64,000 nucleotides of DNA from Methanobacterium spitsbergense (GCF_019931065.1 NZ_JAIOUQ010000001.1:31743-95742), one strand, 5' to 3'; numbered from the stretch's first letter, positions 38,015 through 48,824 are shown. Numbers and translations: made by a program. Notes: generated by a model not told the origin, from the letters alone.

Positions 38015-38088
38015 AAATTTATGCCGCATTTTACGCCGCAAAAATTCAGTTTATGCCTCATGAAAATTTATGCCACATTTTATACCTC
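38015..38088. repeat. 25-bp imperfect direct repeats
   Basis: Positions 38015-38039 and 38064-38088 share AAATTTATGCC(G/A)CATTTTA and similar ends (4 differences in 25). A partial copy (TTTATGCCTCA) lies between. It adjoins palindrome site 3. Confidence 0.6.
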
Positions 38089-38238
38089 TAATTGCTGCTT
38101 TTCTGATTCTAAAAAAGATGTATTTAAACAGGTTTTCGGTGATAACTAATGAAAAGTTATATGTATGGATAATAATGCTAATAGATATTTATTAAAAATA
38201 ATAATAGATCTCAATTGTGGATTCGACAAGAAATTTAA

Positions 38239-39264
38239 TTATGTATCATTATTATGTAAATATTTTTTTACTTTTTTATCAAAGTCTGAAACATAACTCG
38301 CATCTTGTATTTTCCTAAATTTTTTATATTCGTTGGTAGCAATTTCGTTAGCTACTTCTCTTGAAACATTGCCTGCGTCATTTAAAATTTCATATTCATT
38401 AAATTTTAGAAATGCATCCATTCTTTCTGTCCATTCTTCCATTGACATTAATTTATGTCTTCTAGCTTGATTTTCAGCATAGTCAAGATACATATTGACA
38501 ATGTTATTAAGTTCGGACAGTTCATCTCTTGTCAAATAATTCTTTGCAATTGTTACATCACTCTTTAATATTTTACCTTCAGGTGAATTTTTCCAGCTAC
38601 TAAGACCTAAATTTTCTTTTTTACTATCAACACGATCTACAACGATTTCAGCTGCAGTATGGCCTGTGATGGCCCAATGAAGTTTATTTTGAACTGAAGC
38701 ATAAAATTTTTTAGTGGTTTCAGCATCCTTATTATAATCATAACTACACTGAGAATAAATATCCGTAATTTTCTGATAAAATCTACGTTCACTGGCTCTG
38801 ATTTCTTTGATTCGTTCTAGTAACTCATCAAAGTAATCTTTTCCAAATCTAGTTCCATTCTTTAATAGTTCATCATCTAGGACAAATCCCTTGGTTATAA
38901 ATTCATTTAAAGTATTTGTTGCCCAAATCCTAAATTGTGTTGCTTGCTTAGAATTAACACGATACCCTGTAGCGATGATGGCATCTAGGTTGTAAAAGTT
39001 TACATTTCTTGAAATATTCCTTTTCCCTTCTTTTTGAACTATCCGGAATTTCCGGATAGTTGAGGATTCGTTTAATTCTTCGCTTTCAAAAATGTTAAGT
39101 AAATGTTCATTAATAGTCCTTATATCAACATCAAATAGTTGAGCCATAGTTTTCTGCGTTGACCACATCATTCCATCTTTAATTAGCACTTCAACAGTTT
39201 TAGCACCTTCATCACTTGTGTAAAGAACTATTTCGTTTATTTGTATAATTTCATCTTTATCCAT
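38239..39264 (-). CDS. RhuM-family protein
   Basis: 341 residues matching the RhuM/virulence family (COG3943): IVLYTSDEGAKTVEVLIKDG, MWSTQKTMAQLFDVD, SSTIRKFRIVQKEGKR, NFYNLDAIIATGYRV, FRIWATNTLNEFI, and the terminal AENQARRHKLMSMEEW. The family is widespread in mobile islands, its molecular role unclear; the first 120 residues look like a DNA-binding Bro-N-like or KilA-type region. Single gene. Confidence 0.85.
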   Translation of the reverse strand: MDKDEIIQINEIVLYTSDEGAKTVEVLIKDGMMWSTQKTMAQLFDVDIRTINEHLLNIFESEELNESSTIRKFRIVQKEGKRNISRNVNFYNLDAIIATGYRVNSKQATQFRIWATNTLNEFITKGFVLDDELLKNGTRFGKDYFDELLERIKEIRASERRFYQKITDIYSQCSYDYNKDAETTKKFYASVQNKLHWAITGHTAAEIVVDRVDSKKENLGLSSWKNSPEGKILKSDVTIAKNYLTRDELSELNNIVNMYLDYAENQARRHKLMSMEEWTERMDAFLKFNEYEILNDAGNVSREVANEIATNEYKKFRKIQDASYVSDFDKKVKKYLHNNDT

Positions 39265-39493
39265 AATATATTCCCCAATAATTTGATATTTATATTAACG
39301 TGCTTTTTTGTTATATTTCTCGCCTAAGCAATTCTATGCTGATTCTATGCTGATTTATGAGTATAATTAAGAGAGAATGTTGAAATATGAGATGATCAAA
39401 TAATGTTAATAGAACTACTCTATATTCTAATTTATTAATGTTTTCTTCCAAAGATAGGATATAAAACGAATTATTTAATGGCGGTGATTTTAA

Positions 39494-40225
39494 TTGAGGA
39501 GATTTCATCCAGTTATAGCAATAATCACAGGAAGCTTCTTTATTTTTATAATAAACCAAATTATGAATTATATATTTGATTCCATACCTATAAACGGCAT
39601 GTTGGGTTCGGAATTGATAACTATTTTGGTTCCTGTTTTGTTGATACTTGGAGGGTTTATAACAGCTTTTATTACTAATAGAAATAGGTTGTTATGTGCC
39701 TTTTGTGTGGGACTATTCTTCCCCATAATTAATAATGCAATCAATATAGCATATTTAAATTCAATCAGTGCAATAGTTTTGTTTGTTTTAGGAGCTTTAT
39801 TTGCTGCTTTAATTACAACCCTAGGAGGATTTATTGCGGTGAGAGCAATCACAAAATATGTTAATGCTTTAAACGACAAAGGAATCGCTTTAGACGAAAT
39901 TGGAAAACATGAAGAAGCAATTAAAGCCTATGATCGTGCCTTAAAATTAGATACAAATAACATTGAAGCGTTGTTTAATAAAGGGGAAACTTTAGGTATT
40001 ATTGGAAAACATGAAGAAGCAATAAAATATTTCAATATTATTTTGAAAATCGATCCAGATGATGCAGAAACCCTGTATGAAAAGGGAGTAAACTTAAAAA
40101 AACTAGGAGAACATGAACAAGCAATAAAATACTTCGATAAAGCATTACAATTAGATCCAGATGATACTGATGCACAGAAAGGAAAAGAAGAAATATTATC
40201 CATGATACAATCAAAAAACACTTAA
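39494..40225 (+). CDS. membrane-anchored TPR protein
   Basis: 243 residues from TTG 39494 (GGTGAT 5 nt upstream). Four hydrophobic segments occupy residues 8-115; then three TPR repeats (NALNDKGIALDEIGKHEEAIK, ALFNKGETL..., TLYEKGVNL...) with the alternating Gly/Ala pattern of Methanobacterium TPR proteins. Likely a protein-protein interaction adaptor at the membrane. No operon partner identified. Confidence 0.75.
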   Translation: MRRFHPVIAIITGSFFIFIINQIMNYIFDSIPINGMLGSELITILVPVLLILGGFITAFITNRNRLLCAFCVGLFFPIINNAINIAYLNSISAIVLFVLGALFAALITTLGGFIAVRAITKYVNALNDKGIALDEIGKHEEAIKAYDRALKLDTNNIEALFNKGETLGIIGKHEEAIKYFNIILKIDPDDAETLYEKGVNLKKLGEHEQAIKYFDKALQLDPDDTDAQKGKEEILSMIQSKNT

Positions 40226-40287
40226 AATTTATAACCACCGAAACTTGGATGTACTAAGAGGGTTTACATAAATTAGGAGACAATTAA

Positions 40288-41589
40288 ATGCATCATTTAA
40301 CATCTAAATTAATGATCTACAGAAACATAGACAAGAATAGCATCTTGTTTAGATTATCGGATATTTACCGACAGTTTGAGGCAGAGAGCTATGTGAAAGA
40401 TGATTTAATTAGAGATATTTATATAGAAATCAATCGTCTGCTTGATATTTCAACCCATTATGGGTTTGACAATAATCTATGGCACAATTATCTGGCTTTT
40501 GTTTTGGCCATGACTGAAAACCCCTTTACACGGGTATCTGAAAAAGTTGGAGCCAACAATGGTACTGTAAATAAATTTGCCAAGGGTGATTTCAGCATAT
40601 TCAAACAGTTGTTTGACTTCGACTTTTCCAAATTGGAAAATGAACTGGCTATAGATTGTTTTACTGTTATCACAAATTATAAGGCTGTTGTGAAAGGTGA
40701 ACAGATCTTCAACAAGAGTGTGAGTGAAAAAGTTCAAGAACTAAGTCAAGCCATTGAACAGTCTGAAGATGATATCGAGCTGTATCAGGTAATTACAGGT
40801 TTCTATAAAACATATGGTGTTGGAAAGTTAGGATTAAATAAGGCCTTCCGTATTTCAACTGATGATAAATCTGGATTCCTTTGCCCAATAACCATGACCA
40901 GTGATATGCTGCTGGATGATTTGGTGGGTTATGAATCTCAAAAAAAGGAACTAATAAAGAATACAGAAGCATTCGTTGAAGGATACAGGGCGAACAATGT
41001 TCTTTTATATGGTGATGCAGGTACTGGTAAATCCGCAAGTATAAAAGCCATTTTAAATCAGTATTACAGTCAGGGACTCCGGATGATCGAAGTCTACAAA
41101 CATGAATTTAAGGAACTGCCCAAGGTCATTGCAGCGATAAAAAATAGAAACTATCGATTTATTATTTATATGGACGATTTATCATTTGAAGAGTTCGAAA
41201 TAGAATATAAATATTTGAAGGCAGTTTTGGAGGGTGGTTTAGAGCCAAAACCTGAAAACGTACTTATATATGCCACATCGAACAGGCGACATCTCATCCG
41301 TGAAACATGGAGCGACCGTTCAGATATGTCGGAGGATGAAATGCATCGATCTGATACAATAGAGGAAAAACTATCCCTGGCAGAGCGATTTGGTGTGACC
41401 ATCGGTTATTACAAGCCAAATAGAGAAGAATATTTCAACATAGTCACTAATCTTGCAAGGCGACACCCTGAAATCAAACTATCAGATGAAGAACTGAGAT
41501 CAGAAGCAGGTAAATGGGAAATGCGCCATGGTGGAATGTCAGGGCGTACAGCACAGCAGTTTATTGATTCATTGCTGGGACCTGTATGA
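40288..41589 (+). CDS. DUF815-family AAA ATPase
   Basis: 433 residues. Walker A is [15 protein letters not shown] (about 240-254), Walker B-like [14 protein letters not shown], then [14 protein letters not shown]; all typical of DUF815 (COG2607) ATPases found mainly in Firmicutes and other bacteria. The N-terminus is a family-type helical region. Codon usage is less AT-rich than in the neighbours, and the family is chiefly bacterial, both pointing to horizontal acquisition. Biological role not established. Confidence 0.85.
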   Translation: MHHLTSKLMIYRNIDKNSILFRLSDIYRQFEAESYVKDDLIRDIYIEINRLLDISTHYGFDNNLWHNYLAFVLAMTENPFTRVSEKVGANNGTVNKFAKGDFSIFKQLFDFDFSKLENELAIDCFTVITNYKAVVKGEQIFNKSVSEKVQELSQAIEQSEDDIELYQVITGFYKTYGVGKLGLNKAFRISTDDKSGFLCPITMTSDMLLDDLVGYESQKKELIKNTEAFVEGYRANNVLLYGDAGTGKSASIKAILNQYYSQGLRMIEVYKHEFKELPKVIAAIKNRNYRFIIYMDDLSFEEFEIEYKYLKAVLEGGLEPKPENVLIYATSNRRHLIRETWSDRSDMSEDEMHRSDTIEEKLSLAERFGVTIGYYKPNREEYFNIVTNLARRHPEIKLSDEELRSEAGKWEMRHGGMSGRTAQQFIDSLLGPV

Positions 41590-41944
41590 TTTACCCTAAT
41601 CTGTTATTTTAAAAGTAAATTTGTCTCAACTTCGTTTTCAGGATATTTTAGTGTTGTCTGGTTTAAAATTTGGTATAATCCATTTTAATCAACAAATATA
41701 TCCCATTTTCATTCTATTTTATTTATTTTCCATAACCTAAACAAAATAAACTATTAACAGTTTTTCTATATTGACTCTCGGATTTTGCCAGCCCACAACA
41801 ATTATTTTAATCAAGATCATAATATTTAGTTTGATATTTTTTTCCATTACTACCAGTTTGTAATAATTTGCACATACTGAATTTTCTCCATCATTATTGA
41901 GATAGAGGATAAAAAATAAAAAAATATATGAAAAAATTATATCC
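41590..41944. other. AT-rich intergenic region
   Basis: 355 bp between the convergent DUF815 gene and the secreted paralogue pair. I see no gene or repeat in it. Confidence 0.4.
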
Positions 41945-42910
41945 TTATCTGTACTTATTTAAGTCTTTCATTTCCTTTTCTATCTTGTCTAACTTTTTAT
42001 TGTAGAATTTTTCTAATCCAAACATTGTTACACTTAATACTATTAGGACAACTATGATGATTATCCCTATAACAACCACTATGATTGATGCGGCATAAAA
42101 AGGGCTTAATACGGCTAGAATTGCTGCCAGGATTCCTGAGATTATAGCTAATATTTCCATTACTTCTTTCTTATGATTAAGAGGTATGTAATCACTAACT
42201 AATTCATTGTATTTATTCTGATATATTCTATTAATTATGAAATCAGGATTTGCTTTATTGTCCATATTTACTAATTTGATCTGTTTGTTTTGGTCGTCGC
42301 TTATAAAGGAGTCAATATCCAATTGAATTTCTTTTTTATCAGCTTTTAATATTACATGTTTTGAATCATTAGTAAGGCCCTTAAAAACGAAATATCTTAT
42401 GTAACCATTACTGTTAATATACTGTACTATGTCACCATTTTGCAATTCATTAGAAAGATTTCCAGTTTTATTATAATTCTCTTTTGTTACAGTAATATTG
42501 TTTATACTCTTTAATTCTCCAATAGTCTTATTCGCATCTATATTTGCTTTATCTGGTTTGTAGGCACTCTTTTTTTTGGTACTTGAGTTTTGAATTTCGT
42601 TTATATTATTAACAGGTATATTAAGATTTTCTTCTTGCTCATTAATATTTTTTAACTGATTATTATTGACATCAAGTTTTTCTGCTTCTTTATTGATTTG
42701 TTTAATTTCTTTCATTATTTTAACGAACTTAATTGTAAGTTTTATTTTCTCAATTACACTTAATTTGTTCATTTTATATTTGTTCAAATTTTGTGCATCG
42801 TTTTTTATAGATTCACTGTGTTTTTGAATATCACTAATATCATTTGCAAATGCAGGTACAATGTTAATTATCATGATGACTAAAATGGCTGCTAAAATGC
42901 TTAATTTCAT
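41945..42910 (-). CDS. secreted/membrane protein, paralogue A
   Basis: About 321 residues from ATG 42910, which has GAGG upstream. Signal peptide (ILAAILVIMIINIVPAFA), a helical coiled-coil region rich in Lys/Asn, then a domain with NGDIVQYINSNGYIRYFVF (compare SGDIVQIMS...FIRYLIF in the neighbour), a polar segment and two C-terminal membrane helices. The same order is seen in the protein at 42962-44197; the two are paralogues. Function unknown. The GDIVQ/RY domain recalls domains in surface or peptidase-associated proteins of methanogens. Confidence 0.6.
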   Translation of the reverse strand: MKLSILAAILVIMIINIVPAFANDISDIQKHSESIKNDAQNLNKYKMNKLSVIEKIKLTIKFVKIMKEIKQINKEAEKLDVNNNQLKNINEQEENLNIPVNNINEIQNSSTKKKSAYKPDKANIDANKTIGELKSINNITVTKENYNKTGNLSNELQNGDIVQYINSNGYIRYFVFKGLTNDSKHVILKADKKEIQLDIDSFISDDQNKQIKLVNMDNKANPDFIINRIYQNKYNELVSDYIPLNHKKEVMEILAIISGILAAILAVLSPFYAASIIVVVIGIIIIVVLIVLSVTMFGLEKFYNKKLDKIEKEMKDLNKYR

Positions 42911-42961
42911 ATTAAAAACCTCATATATGATTAATTCCAATTTAAATGGTAAAAAAAAAAT

Positions 42962-44197
42962 TTAGTTTGTCATATATCTATCAATATCATTTTTTTGAGC
43001 ATTCGCAACTGCTAGTTCTTTCGATGCTAATCTATTCACAATCCCTTCAGATATTCCTAAACTTGCTGTTGCAAATGCAGTAGCGCCAAGTGTTATGAGT
43101 AGTGTTATGAATACAGCCTTTTGAGTTTTTGATATCGGGTCGAATAAGCCTATGAATGGTGCTCCTTCATTAAACATAGCATACTGTCTAATTTTTCTAA
43201 TCATTTCCCATAATTTTACTAATGAACAAATTATTCCCAATACTCCAGTTAAATATAGAAGGATACGAAATGCAACCCTTAGGTCTGAGACACGTTCTAG
43301 TCTGTTTGATGCATCTTTTATCTCACTCAGTATTTCCTGATTTTCTGCCATAAATATTTCATGTACAACGTATTCAGGTGGTTTATTAGAGTTATTAAAT
43401 TTAATACCAGTTTTAGATTTCCAAAACTCATCAAAAGCCATAACTGTATTTATTCCATCTGCTCTAAGACGTACATAAATTAAATTGGAATCTTCAAGGG
43501 ACTCTTCAAATATTAAATATCTTATGAATGCCTTTCCAACTTTATCATCCTTGCTCATTATCTGAACTATGTCCCCTGAAACAAGTTCATCTATTTTTTG
43601 GTAAGTTCCTTCATCTACAGCTATATTTTTCTCTTTTAACTGTTTAATCGTTTTATCTGCATTTTTAAGGTCATATGATGGTATCCCCTCATTTTTATCG
43701 TTAGTATCAGTTATTTTATTATTGTTATCGGTTGTTCCATCATTAATACCGGTTGTTCCATTATCAGCATCAGTTGTTTCATCAGTAATATCAGTTGATC
43801 CATCATCATTAATATCGGTTGTTCCATTGTTAGTATCGGTGTGATTCGAACCGTCAACTGGGATATTTCTGTTATTATTTTTTAAGTAATTATATAAGGC
43901 TTTACTTTCTTTTTCTTGTTTTTTAAGTCGTTTTAAATCTTTTCTAGCTTTTAAATTTAATTTATGGGCGTTTTTTGTTATCTTAACAGATTTTTTCATG
44001 ATTTTTGGAAGTTTAGTTAGTAATTTTATCATATCCATAAAACTAAATTTCTTTAATTTCCCATAATATTCTAGTTTTTTCGTATCTTTACTTAAGGATT
44101 CAGAATAGTTCTCTATATTTCCTATCTCCGTTGCAAAAGCAGGTACAAGGTTAATAATTATAACAACTAAAAATACTGCTAACAACTTTTTTTTCAT
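42962..44197 (-). CDS. secreted/membrane protein, paralogue B
   Basis: 411 residues with signal peptide (LLAVFLVVIIINLVPAFA), a Lys-rich helical coiled coil, a low-complexity Thr/Asp/Gly/Asn repeat (TDINDDGSTDITDETTDADN type, residues about 125-170), the GDIVQ/RY domain, and C-terminal membrane helices. The repeat region is absent from paralogue A and is a recent expansion by slippage. It precedes paralogue A by 51 bp in the same operon. Function unknown. Confidence 0.6.
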   Translation of the reverse strand: MKKKLLAVFLVVIIINLVPAFATEIGNIENYSESLSKDTKKLEYYGKLKKFSFMDMIKLLTKLPKIMKKSVKITKNAHKLNLKARKDLKRLKKQEKESKALYNYLKNNNRNIPVDGSNHTDTNNGTTDINDDGSTDITDETTDADNGTTGINDGTTDNNNKITDTNDKNEGIPSYDLKNADKTIKQLKEKNIAVDEGTYQKIDELVSGDIVQIMSKDDKVGKAFIRYLIFEESLEDSNLIYVRLRADGINTVMAFDEFWKSKTGIKFNNSNKPPEYVVHEIFMAENQEILSEIKDASNRLERVSDLRVAFRILLYLTGVLGIICSLVKLWEMIRKIRQYAMFNEGAPFIGLFDPISKTQKAVFITLLITLGATAFATASLGISEGIVNRLASKELAVANAQKNDIDRYMTN

Positions 44198-44470
44198 TAT
44201 ATAATCCCTCCATATATTTTATAAACATTACTAAGTTTGCAAATGATTATTATGGCACTTAGAATGGTTTCTTGAAAATTCATATCTAAATTTTCATTAT
44301 CTTAAGATTATTTAATAATATTATAATAACATTAATTTAACATGCAAAAGTTGCATTATATATATTTTTCGAATTGTATGGATATGTGATATTATCATAA
44401 AGGTTATATAGTATAAATTTTACATGTAAACGTAAAATAGAGTTATTAATTAATTGAGGTGAATTATTAA

Positions 44471-45334
44471 ATGAAAATAAAAATTTTCGGTATAATTATG
44501 ACTTTAATAGTAATGTCTTGCATATTTGCAGCTAATGCTGAAAGTGGTGGGCAGGATATGAGTGTCATTTACGTGAATCCTAATCTAGGTAATCCTGTAA
44601 ATATGGGTAATGACCATAACCCTGGAAATGATATTCATGCACCTAAACTAACCATAACAAGTGCTTTAGATGCTGTAAATAATGGGGGAACAATATACCT
44701 CAGCAATGGAGTATATACTGATCCCGATATGTATGACAATTATATAATAAATAAAAATGTTACAATCATCGGAGAAGACAAAGATCGGACCATAATAGAT
44801 GGATTAGGCCGACAATATTCATTTATTCGTATTAAGCCTAATAGTACTGTTAATTTTCAGAAAATAACATTCAAAGGGAACAACAAAGTCGTCCAAGCAG
44901 AAGGATTAATCTTTAATCGTGGAAATACCACAATCACCCAATGTACTTTCAGAGAAAACGATGGCGGTTTTGCAGCCATATATAACCTAGGTATATTAAA
45001 CGTTACCCACTGCCTGTTCATTAATAACCCCGCTTTATGCATAGCAGGCGCTAATTCCCAAGACCACGGATACCTTATCCAAACTATGGGGGAAAATAGT
45101 AAATGCTCTGTAACCTACAGTACATTCATAAACAACAGCGCATATGTGGATTTCATTGCATATGATTCAAATAGTTCAATAAACTATTGCAACTTTTACG
45201 ACCAAGGCGATGTAGTTGCTGTTGGAATATGTACCTTAGATGCTAAATACAACTTCTGGAATGGTACACCAAATATATTTACAAACTGGGGAGGAAATCT
45301 AACCTGGGAACCTGTTTCAGACAGTCCATTTTAA
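44471..45334 (+). CDS. secreted right-handed beta-helix protein
   Basis: 287 residues with signal peptide (IMTLIVMSCIFAANA), then IYVNPNLGNP and PKLTITSALDAVNNGGTIYLSNGVYTD, the DUF1565-type start of beta-helix surface proteins, followed by NVTIIGEDKDRTIIDG and coils with NNTS-type ladders (LFINNPALC, STFINNSAYV). Small for this family. GAGGTG precedes the ATG. Probably an extracellular or cell-wall protein. Confidence 0.75.
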   Translation: MKIKIFGIIMTLIVMSCIFAANAESGGQDMSVIYVNPNLGNPVNMGNDHNPGNDIHAPKLTITSALDAVNNGGTIYLSNGVYTDPDMYDNYIINKNVTIIGEDKDRTIIDGLGRQYSFIRIKPNSTVNFQKITFKGNNKVVQAEGLIFNRGNTTITQCTFRENDGGFAAIYNLGILNVTHCLFINNPALCIAGANSQDHGYLIQTMGENSKCSVTYSTFINNSAYVDFIAYDSNSSINYCNFYDQGDVVAVGICTLDAKYNFWNGTPNIFTNWGGNLTWEPVSDSPF

Positions 45335-45490
45335 AATAAAACTAAAATCACAAATAAGAGAAAATGGATATGGAAAAACAGATTAAAATCAAAACAATGG
45401 TTTACTATCCGCAATATTAATTAACATATCGGGATAACCTATCATTTATAAAAATATTGATAAATTAAATTATAAATTTAAAAAGAAACT

Positions 45491-46111
45491 ATGAAACTCA
45501 AAAAACTAAAAAATATTGAAAAGAAATATTTCGGATTAATTTTTGTCATCGTTATTATTTTAGTGGCAGTTACTGGTGGGTATTTTCTACTTAATACTGG
45601 AAACGAAGCTAAATACTATGAAAATTATGGATTACAATATAAAGCAATAAATAACGCTACTGATACAAGTAGTAATCTAATAGCCAGTATATTCAGCTCA
45701 ATGATGGTTTCTGAAGGTATAAATTTAGAAGATGAAGATTTGAATTTGACAAAAAACACAAATTCAAATGTAAATGATGATGTAGATAGTGCTAAAAACA
45801 ATATTTTAATAGCTATTAATTATGACCATGAAATGATTAAATATGCTAAAACGGGATTACAAAAGAAATATGCTGAAATTTTAAACCAACAAGCAAATGC
45901 AATGTTGAAATCAATGGACCTAATTAAAGAACTATCAATAGCCTCAAAAAACAACGAACAAGGAAAAGTTGATAATATAACAGCCCAACTTGAAGAAATT
46001 AATAACCAGATGGATGGATTTCAACATGAATTAGATGATATGAAAAATCAAGATACCAATTTTAAAACTAGCCTGGAAAAAATAGAGAATGGAGAAACAG
46101 ATGAAAATTAA
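45491..46111 (+). CDS. membrane-anchored coiled-coil protein
   Basis: 206 residues: N-terminal hydrophobic anchor (FGLIFVIVIILVAVTGGYF) and an extracytoplasmic, mainly helical domain (AIINYDHEMIKYAKTGLQKKY-like, NNQMDGFQHELDDMKNQ). No catalytic motif. It may be a cell-surface or adapter protein; family not recognised. Confidence 0.55.
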   Translation: MKLKKLKNIEKKYFGLIFVIVIILVAVTGGYFLLNTGNEAKYYENYGLQYKAINNATDTSSNLIASIFSSMMVSEGINLEDEDLNLTKNTNSNVNDDVDSAKNNILIAINYDHEMIKYAKTGLQKKYAEILNQQANAMLKSMDLIKELSIASKNNEQGKVDNITAQLEEINNQMDGFQHELDDMKNQDTNFKTSLEKIENGETDEN

Positions 46112-46237
46112 TTAAGGATGTGGGAATCATATTCTTCTACAAATCTAAGTTTAGTATTTTTTTATCTAATTTTTTTTATTTCGGCTCCTTAAATCTAAAT
46201 AATACATATTTTAGTCATAGATCAGTTGGAAAACAAG

Positions 46238-46507
46238 CTATCTTTTCATATTTACTGTTATAACCCCATCTTTACAAGTTACTGAAGTTAGAGCGAGATG
46301 TGAGTCAACTCGTAAAGTACCATTTTCATCTTTATAAATTAACTTCATCCGTTGATCCTCTTTACTTTTTAGATGAATGTATATTCTAGTATTTCTAGTA
46401 TTTCTGTTAAACTTAAAATCTGCTTTTCCACCTTCATAATAATGATGAGTTACGTCAGTAATTTCAAATTCATCTATCTCTAAATAAACTGAAGACATTA
46501 TTGGCAT
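46238..46507 (-). CDS. small beta-rich hypothetical protein
   Basis: About 89 residues, almost all strands: SVYLEIDEFEITDVTHHYY, KADFKFNRNTRNTRIYIHL, MKLIYKDENGTLRVDSH. GGAGTGA precedes the ATG at 46507. It resembles nothing I can name; single gene. Confidence 0.5.
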   Translation of the reverse strand: MPIMSSVYLEIDEFEITDVTHHYYEGGKADFKFNRNTRNTRIYIHLKSKEDQRMKLIYKDENGTLRVDSHLALTSVTCKDGVITVNMKR

Positions 46508-46516
46508 ATATCTCAC

Positions 46517-46990
46517 TCCATAGAATACTTGTAGGATTTATTAAGTAATATTTTCTATTAACTAATATATATTATTACAATCTAAAATAAATGCAAATCA
46601 TTCTAACGAAATACTAATATTTTATATCATTTATTGAAAATTAGTTTATAGGATTAATCTAAGGAATCTTAAAAAATTTAGAAAAATAAAATTATGGAGT
46701 ATGATCGAGATTTATTAAAATCGTCTACTTTAATTGTTATTTATTATGTCTTGATTACTATGAGATATAGTTAAGAACTATTTACTTTAGGATCTTTTAT
46801 TGTGGCTTTCTTTTATTCTTTGGCTTTATATTTTTCAATTTTAACATGATCTAACAGTTATTTATTTAAAAAATGATTTTCAATGATAAATATTTTTAAA
46901 TTCATAATTATCAAATCTATACTTCATTATAAAATCCTGTAGAAATAAATTATTGAATCACACATAACAAATAATAAATTATAGTTTTAA
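46517..46990. other. AT-rich intergenic region
   Basis: 474 bp without a gene or repeat that I can support. It probably holds the promoter of the NERD-domain gene. Confidence 0.4.
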
Positions 46991-47017
46991 TTGACTATTC
47001 TTTGGGGGGGAATTCGT

Positions 47018-47893
47018 TTGGATTATTTGATTTGTGATAAATGTGAGGGGTATTATGAGCTTCAATCTGGAGAGTCCCCTAATGATTTTGATTTATCATG
47101 TGATTGTGGTGGAGAATTACAGGTTCATAATATGTCCAATGATTATGCATCTGAGAATAATGAACCTAAAAGAGAAATTATTGGTATTGGTAAGGGTTAT
47201 GCTGAAAAAAAGAGCTCTCACTACAACAACCTTTTTATTTTTGGTGGAATTATTGGTTTAATTGGATTAATTGGTATTATTATAACTCCATTCTCTTTAA
47301 TTATTCTATTATCCGGATGTGGATTGCTTTATTATGGATATAATAATGGTAAAAGTTGGAATAAGGGTATTATTGGAGAATCTATTGTTGCAGATTATCT
47401 AAATCAATTACCTGAAGATTATTATATTTTTAATGATGTTAAATTCCCTGGAAGCTATGGAAATCTTGATCACATCGTAATTGGCCCTAATGGAATTTTT
47501 GTAATAGAAACAAAAAATTATAAAGGATTTTACTTTGTTAAAGATAAAGAATGGTTCTATAAAACTGGTAAATATACCAAAAAAGCACGTTCACAACCTG
47601 GAAAACAGGTAATCCTAAATGCAATGTCATTAAGAAAATTTTTAGTTGATAATAATATTAAAATGGACGATGTCTGGATTGATTCAATAGTTACATTACT
47701 AAATAACAATTTTAAGATTGAAAAAAGACCAAAAGATTATAATGTTTTGTTCCCTTCCACTATACCACAATTCATTCTAAATTCAAGAAGAAATATTGAT
47801 ATAAATATTCTTAATAAAGCTATTGTTTTAATAGAACCATTTTGTATAGAATTGTCTTATATATATCAAACAGGTAAAGAATCAGATGAATAG
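47018..47893 (+). CDS. NERD-domain nuclease-related protein
   Basis: About 291 residues from TTG 47018, seven nt after GGGGGG. An N-terminal zinc ribbon ([15 protein letters not shown]) is followed by two hydrophobic segments and a NERD domain: [33 protein letters not shown] with the Asp-His, Glu-x-Lys pattern of nuclease-related domains. The membrane placement of a nuclease-like domain is common in the family. Role unknown; possibly DNA processing or defence. Confidence 0.85.
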   Translation: MDYLICDKCEGYYELQSGESPNDFDLSCDCGGELQVHNMSNDYASENNEPKREIIGIGKGYAEKKSSHYNNLFIFGGIIGLIGLIGIIITPFSLIILLSGCGLLYYGYNNGKSWNKGIIGESIVADYLNQLPEDYYIFNDVKFPGSYGNLDHIVIGPNGIFVIETKNYKGFYFVKDKEWFYKTGKYTKKARSQPGKQVILNAMSLRKFLVDNNIKMDDVWIDSIVTLLNNNFKIEKRPKDYNVLFPSTIPQFILNSRRNIDINILNKAIVLIEPFCIELSYIYQTGKESDE

Positions 47894-47993
47894 AATAACC
47901 ACTTAAATTTAATATTCTAAATGAATTTAAATAACAAACTTATTTTTTTGTGATAAAAAAAATGATTTAAGTGATAAATTTTTATGCAAATCT

Positions 47994-48450
47994 TTATATT
48001 TTCCCCTTTCTCTTTACTTGTATTATTGTTGGGACATACATCACTGCAAAACCAATGACAATGGAAAATACAATGTCCAAGGTAGTAAATGTTCCCCATA
48101 AGTTAGAATAAATATACAATGAAAGTGGGGCGTATATTGCACTTGCAGTCACAACCCCCTGGTGAATATTCGCCAGTGTACAACGTGTATGATGCATGAA
48201 TTATAAAATTTGAAAATATCCATGCTGCTGTTGACAATCCCAGAATTAACGTCCATTCACTTGGATAAAAAATTGCAAGTGACACTGATACAAGAACATA
48301 AACCATGAAAATAACATTTCCAACAATGAACTGTTCAAATGTTTCAGGTGCACCAAAATATTTCTTTGCCCAAGGCACAAATCGTGGTGATTCTTCTAAT
48401 ATATGTACAAAATATGCTAAAGGTACAAACCACAGAATTTTTAAATCCAT
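47994..48450 (-). pseudogene. HXXEE-domain membrane protein with a frameshift
   Basis: Reading from ATG 48450 the first frame gives LAYFVHILEE (the HxxEE motif) and three membrane helices, then stops short of the end. The rest (VVTASAIYAPLSLYIYSN... VPTIIQVKRKGKI) continues in another frame from about 48157. A single extra G in the run of five at 48155-48159 joins them. Either it is a recent pseudogene or the run is a programmed or sequencing frameshift. The intact product would be about 151 residues with five helices. Confidence 0.7.
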
Positions 48451-48602
48451 AAATTTATTACCCCTTTAATATTAATCCTATTTATTAATACTAAGTATAA
48501 ATAGTTATTAATGTTAAATTAGTCAGATAGCTTTGAACAATTAATTTTTATTAAACAACTTGAATTAGATATGAATTTAGCTAAAAAAAAGAAATATTTA
48601 AT

Positions 48603-48824
48603 TTATGTAGCACTAGCAGTTGTGTAAGCATCGTACATACCGTAAAGCCATACAATAATGTAGAGTATATACGCAATTATTCCCAATAAAAAGATTGTTG
48701 CCAATGCTCCTAGTATCACTGCTACGATGAATATTATTATTCCCTTCATTATATTTCCAGCGTATACAGTACCGATACCTGGCAAAAAGAAAGATATAAT
48801 CAATGCTAAAATAGGGTTTGCCAT
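48603..48824 (-). CDS. small TM2-like membrane protein
   Basis: 73 residues, two membrane helices (LIISFFLPGIGTVYAG... and ...IAYILYIIVWLYGMYDAY). The order with PGIG at the first turn and WLYGMYDA at the end matches TM2/DUF5683-like proteins. Shine-Dalgarno AGGTGAAAA sits just before the ATG. Function unknown. Confidence 0.65.
   Translation of the reverse strand: MANPILALIISFFLPGIGTVYAGNIMKGIIIFIVAVILGALATIFLLGIIAYILYIIVWLYGMYDAYTTASAT

Larger units (their letters stand above)
37719..38238. other. gene-free region with palindrome and repeats
   Basis: 520 bp without a reading frame. It holds a 9-6-9 palindrome identical in arms to that at 12097 and a pair of 25-bp imperfect repeats (38015-38088), both listed separately. 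Confidence 0.5.

Noticed and set aside
39568..40238. Minus-strand frames opposite the TPR gene
   Set aside because: Three overlapping antisense frames with Ser/Phe-rich composition that follow the TPR codon pattern; no start signals.
43835..43865. tRNA T-arm-like string GATTCGAACC
   Set aside because: It lies inside the coding sequence of secreted paralogue B and no acceptor, D or anticodon arms can be built around it.
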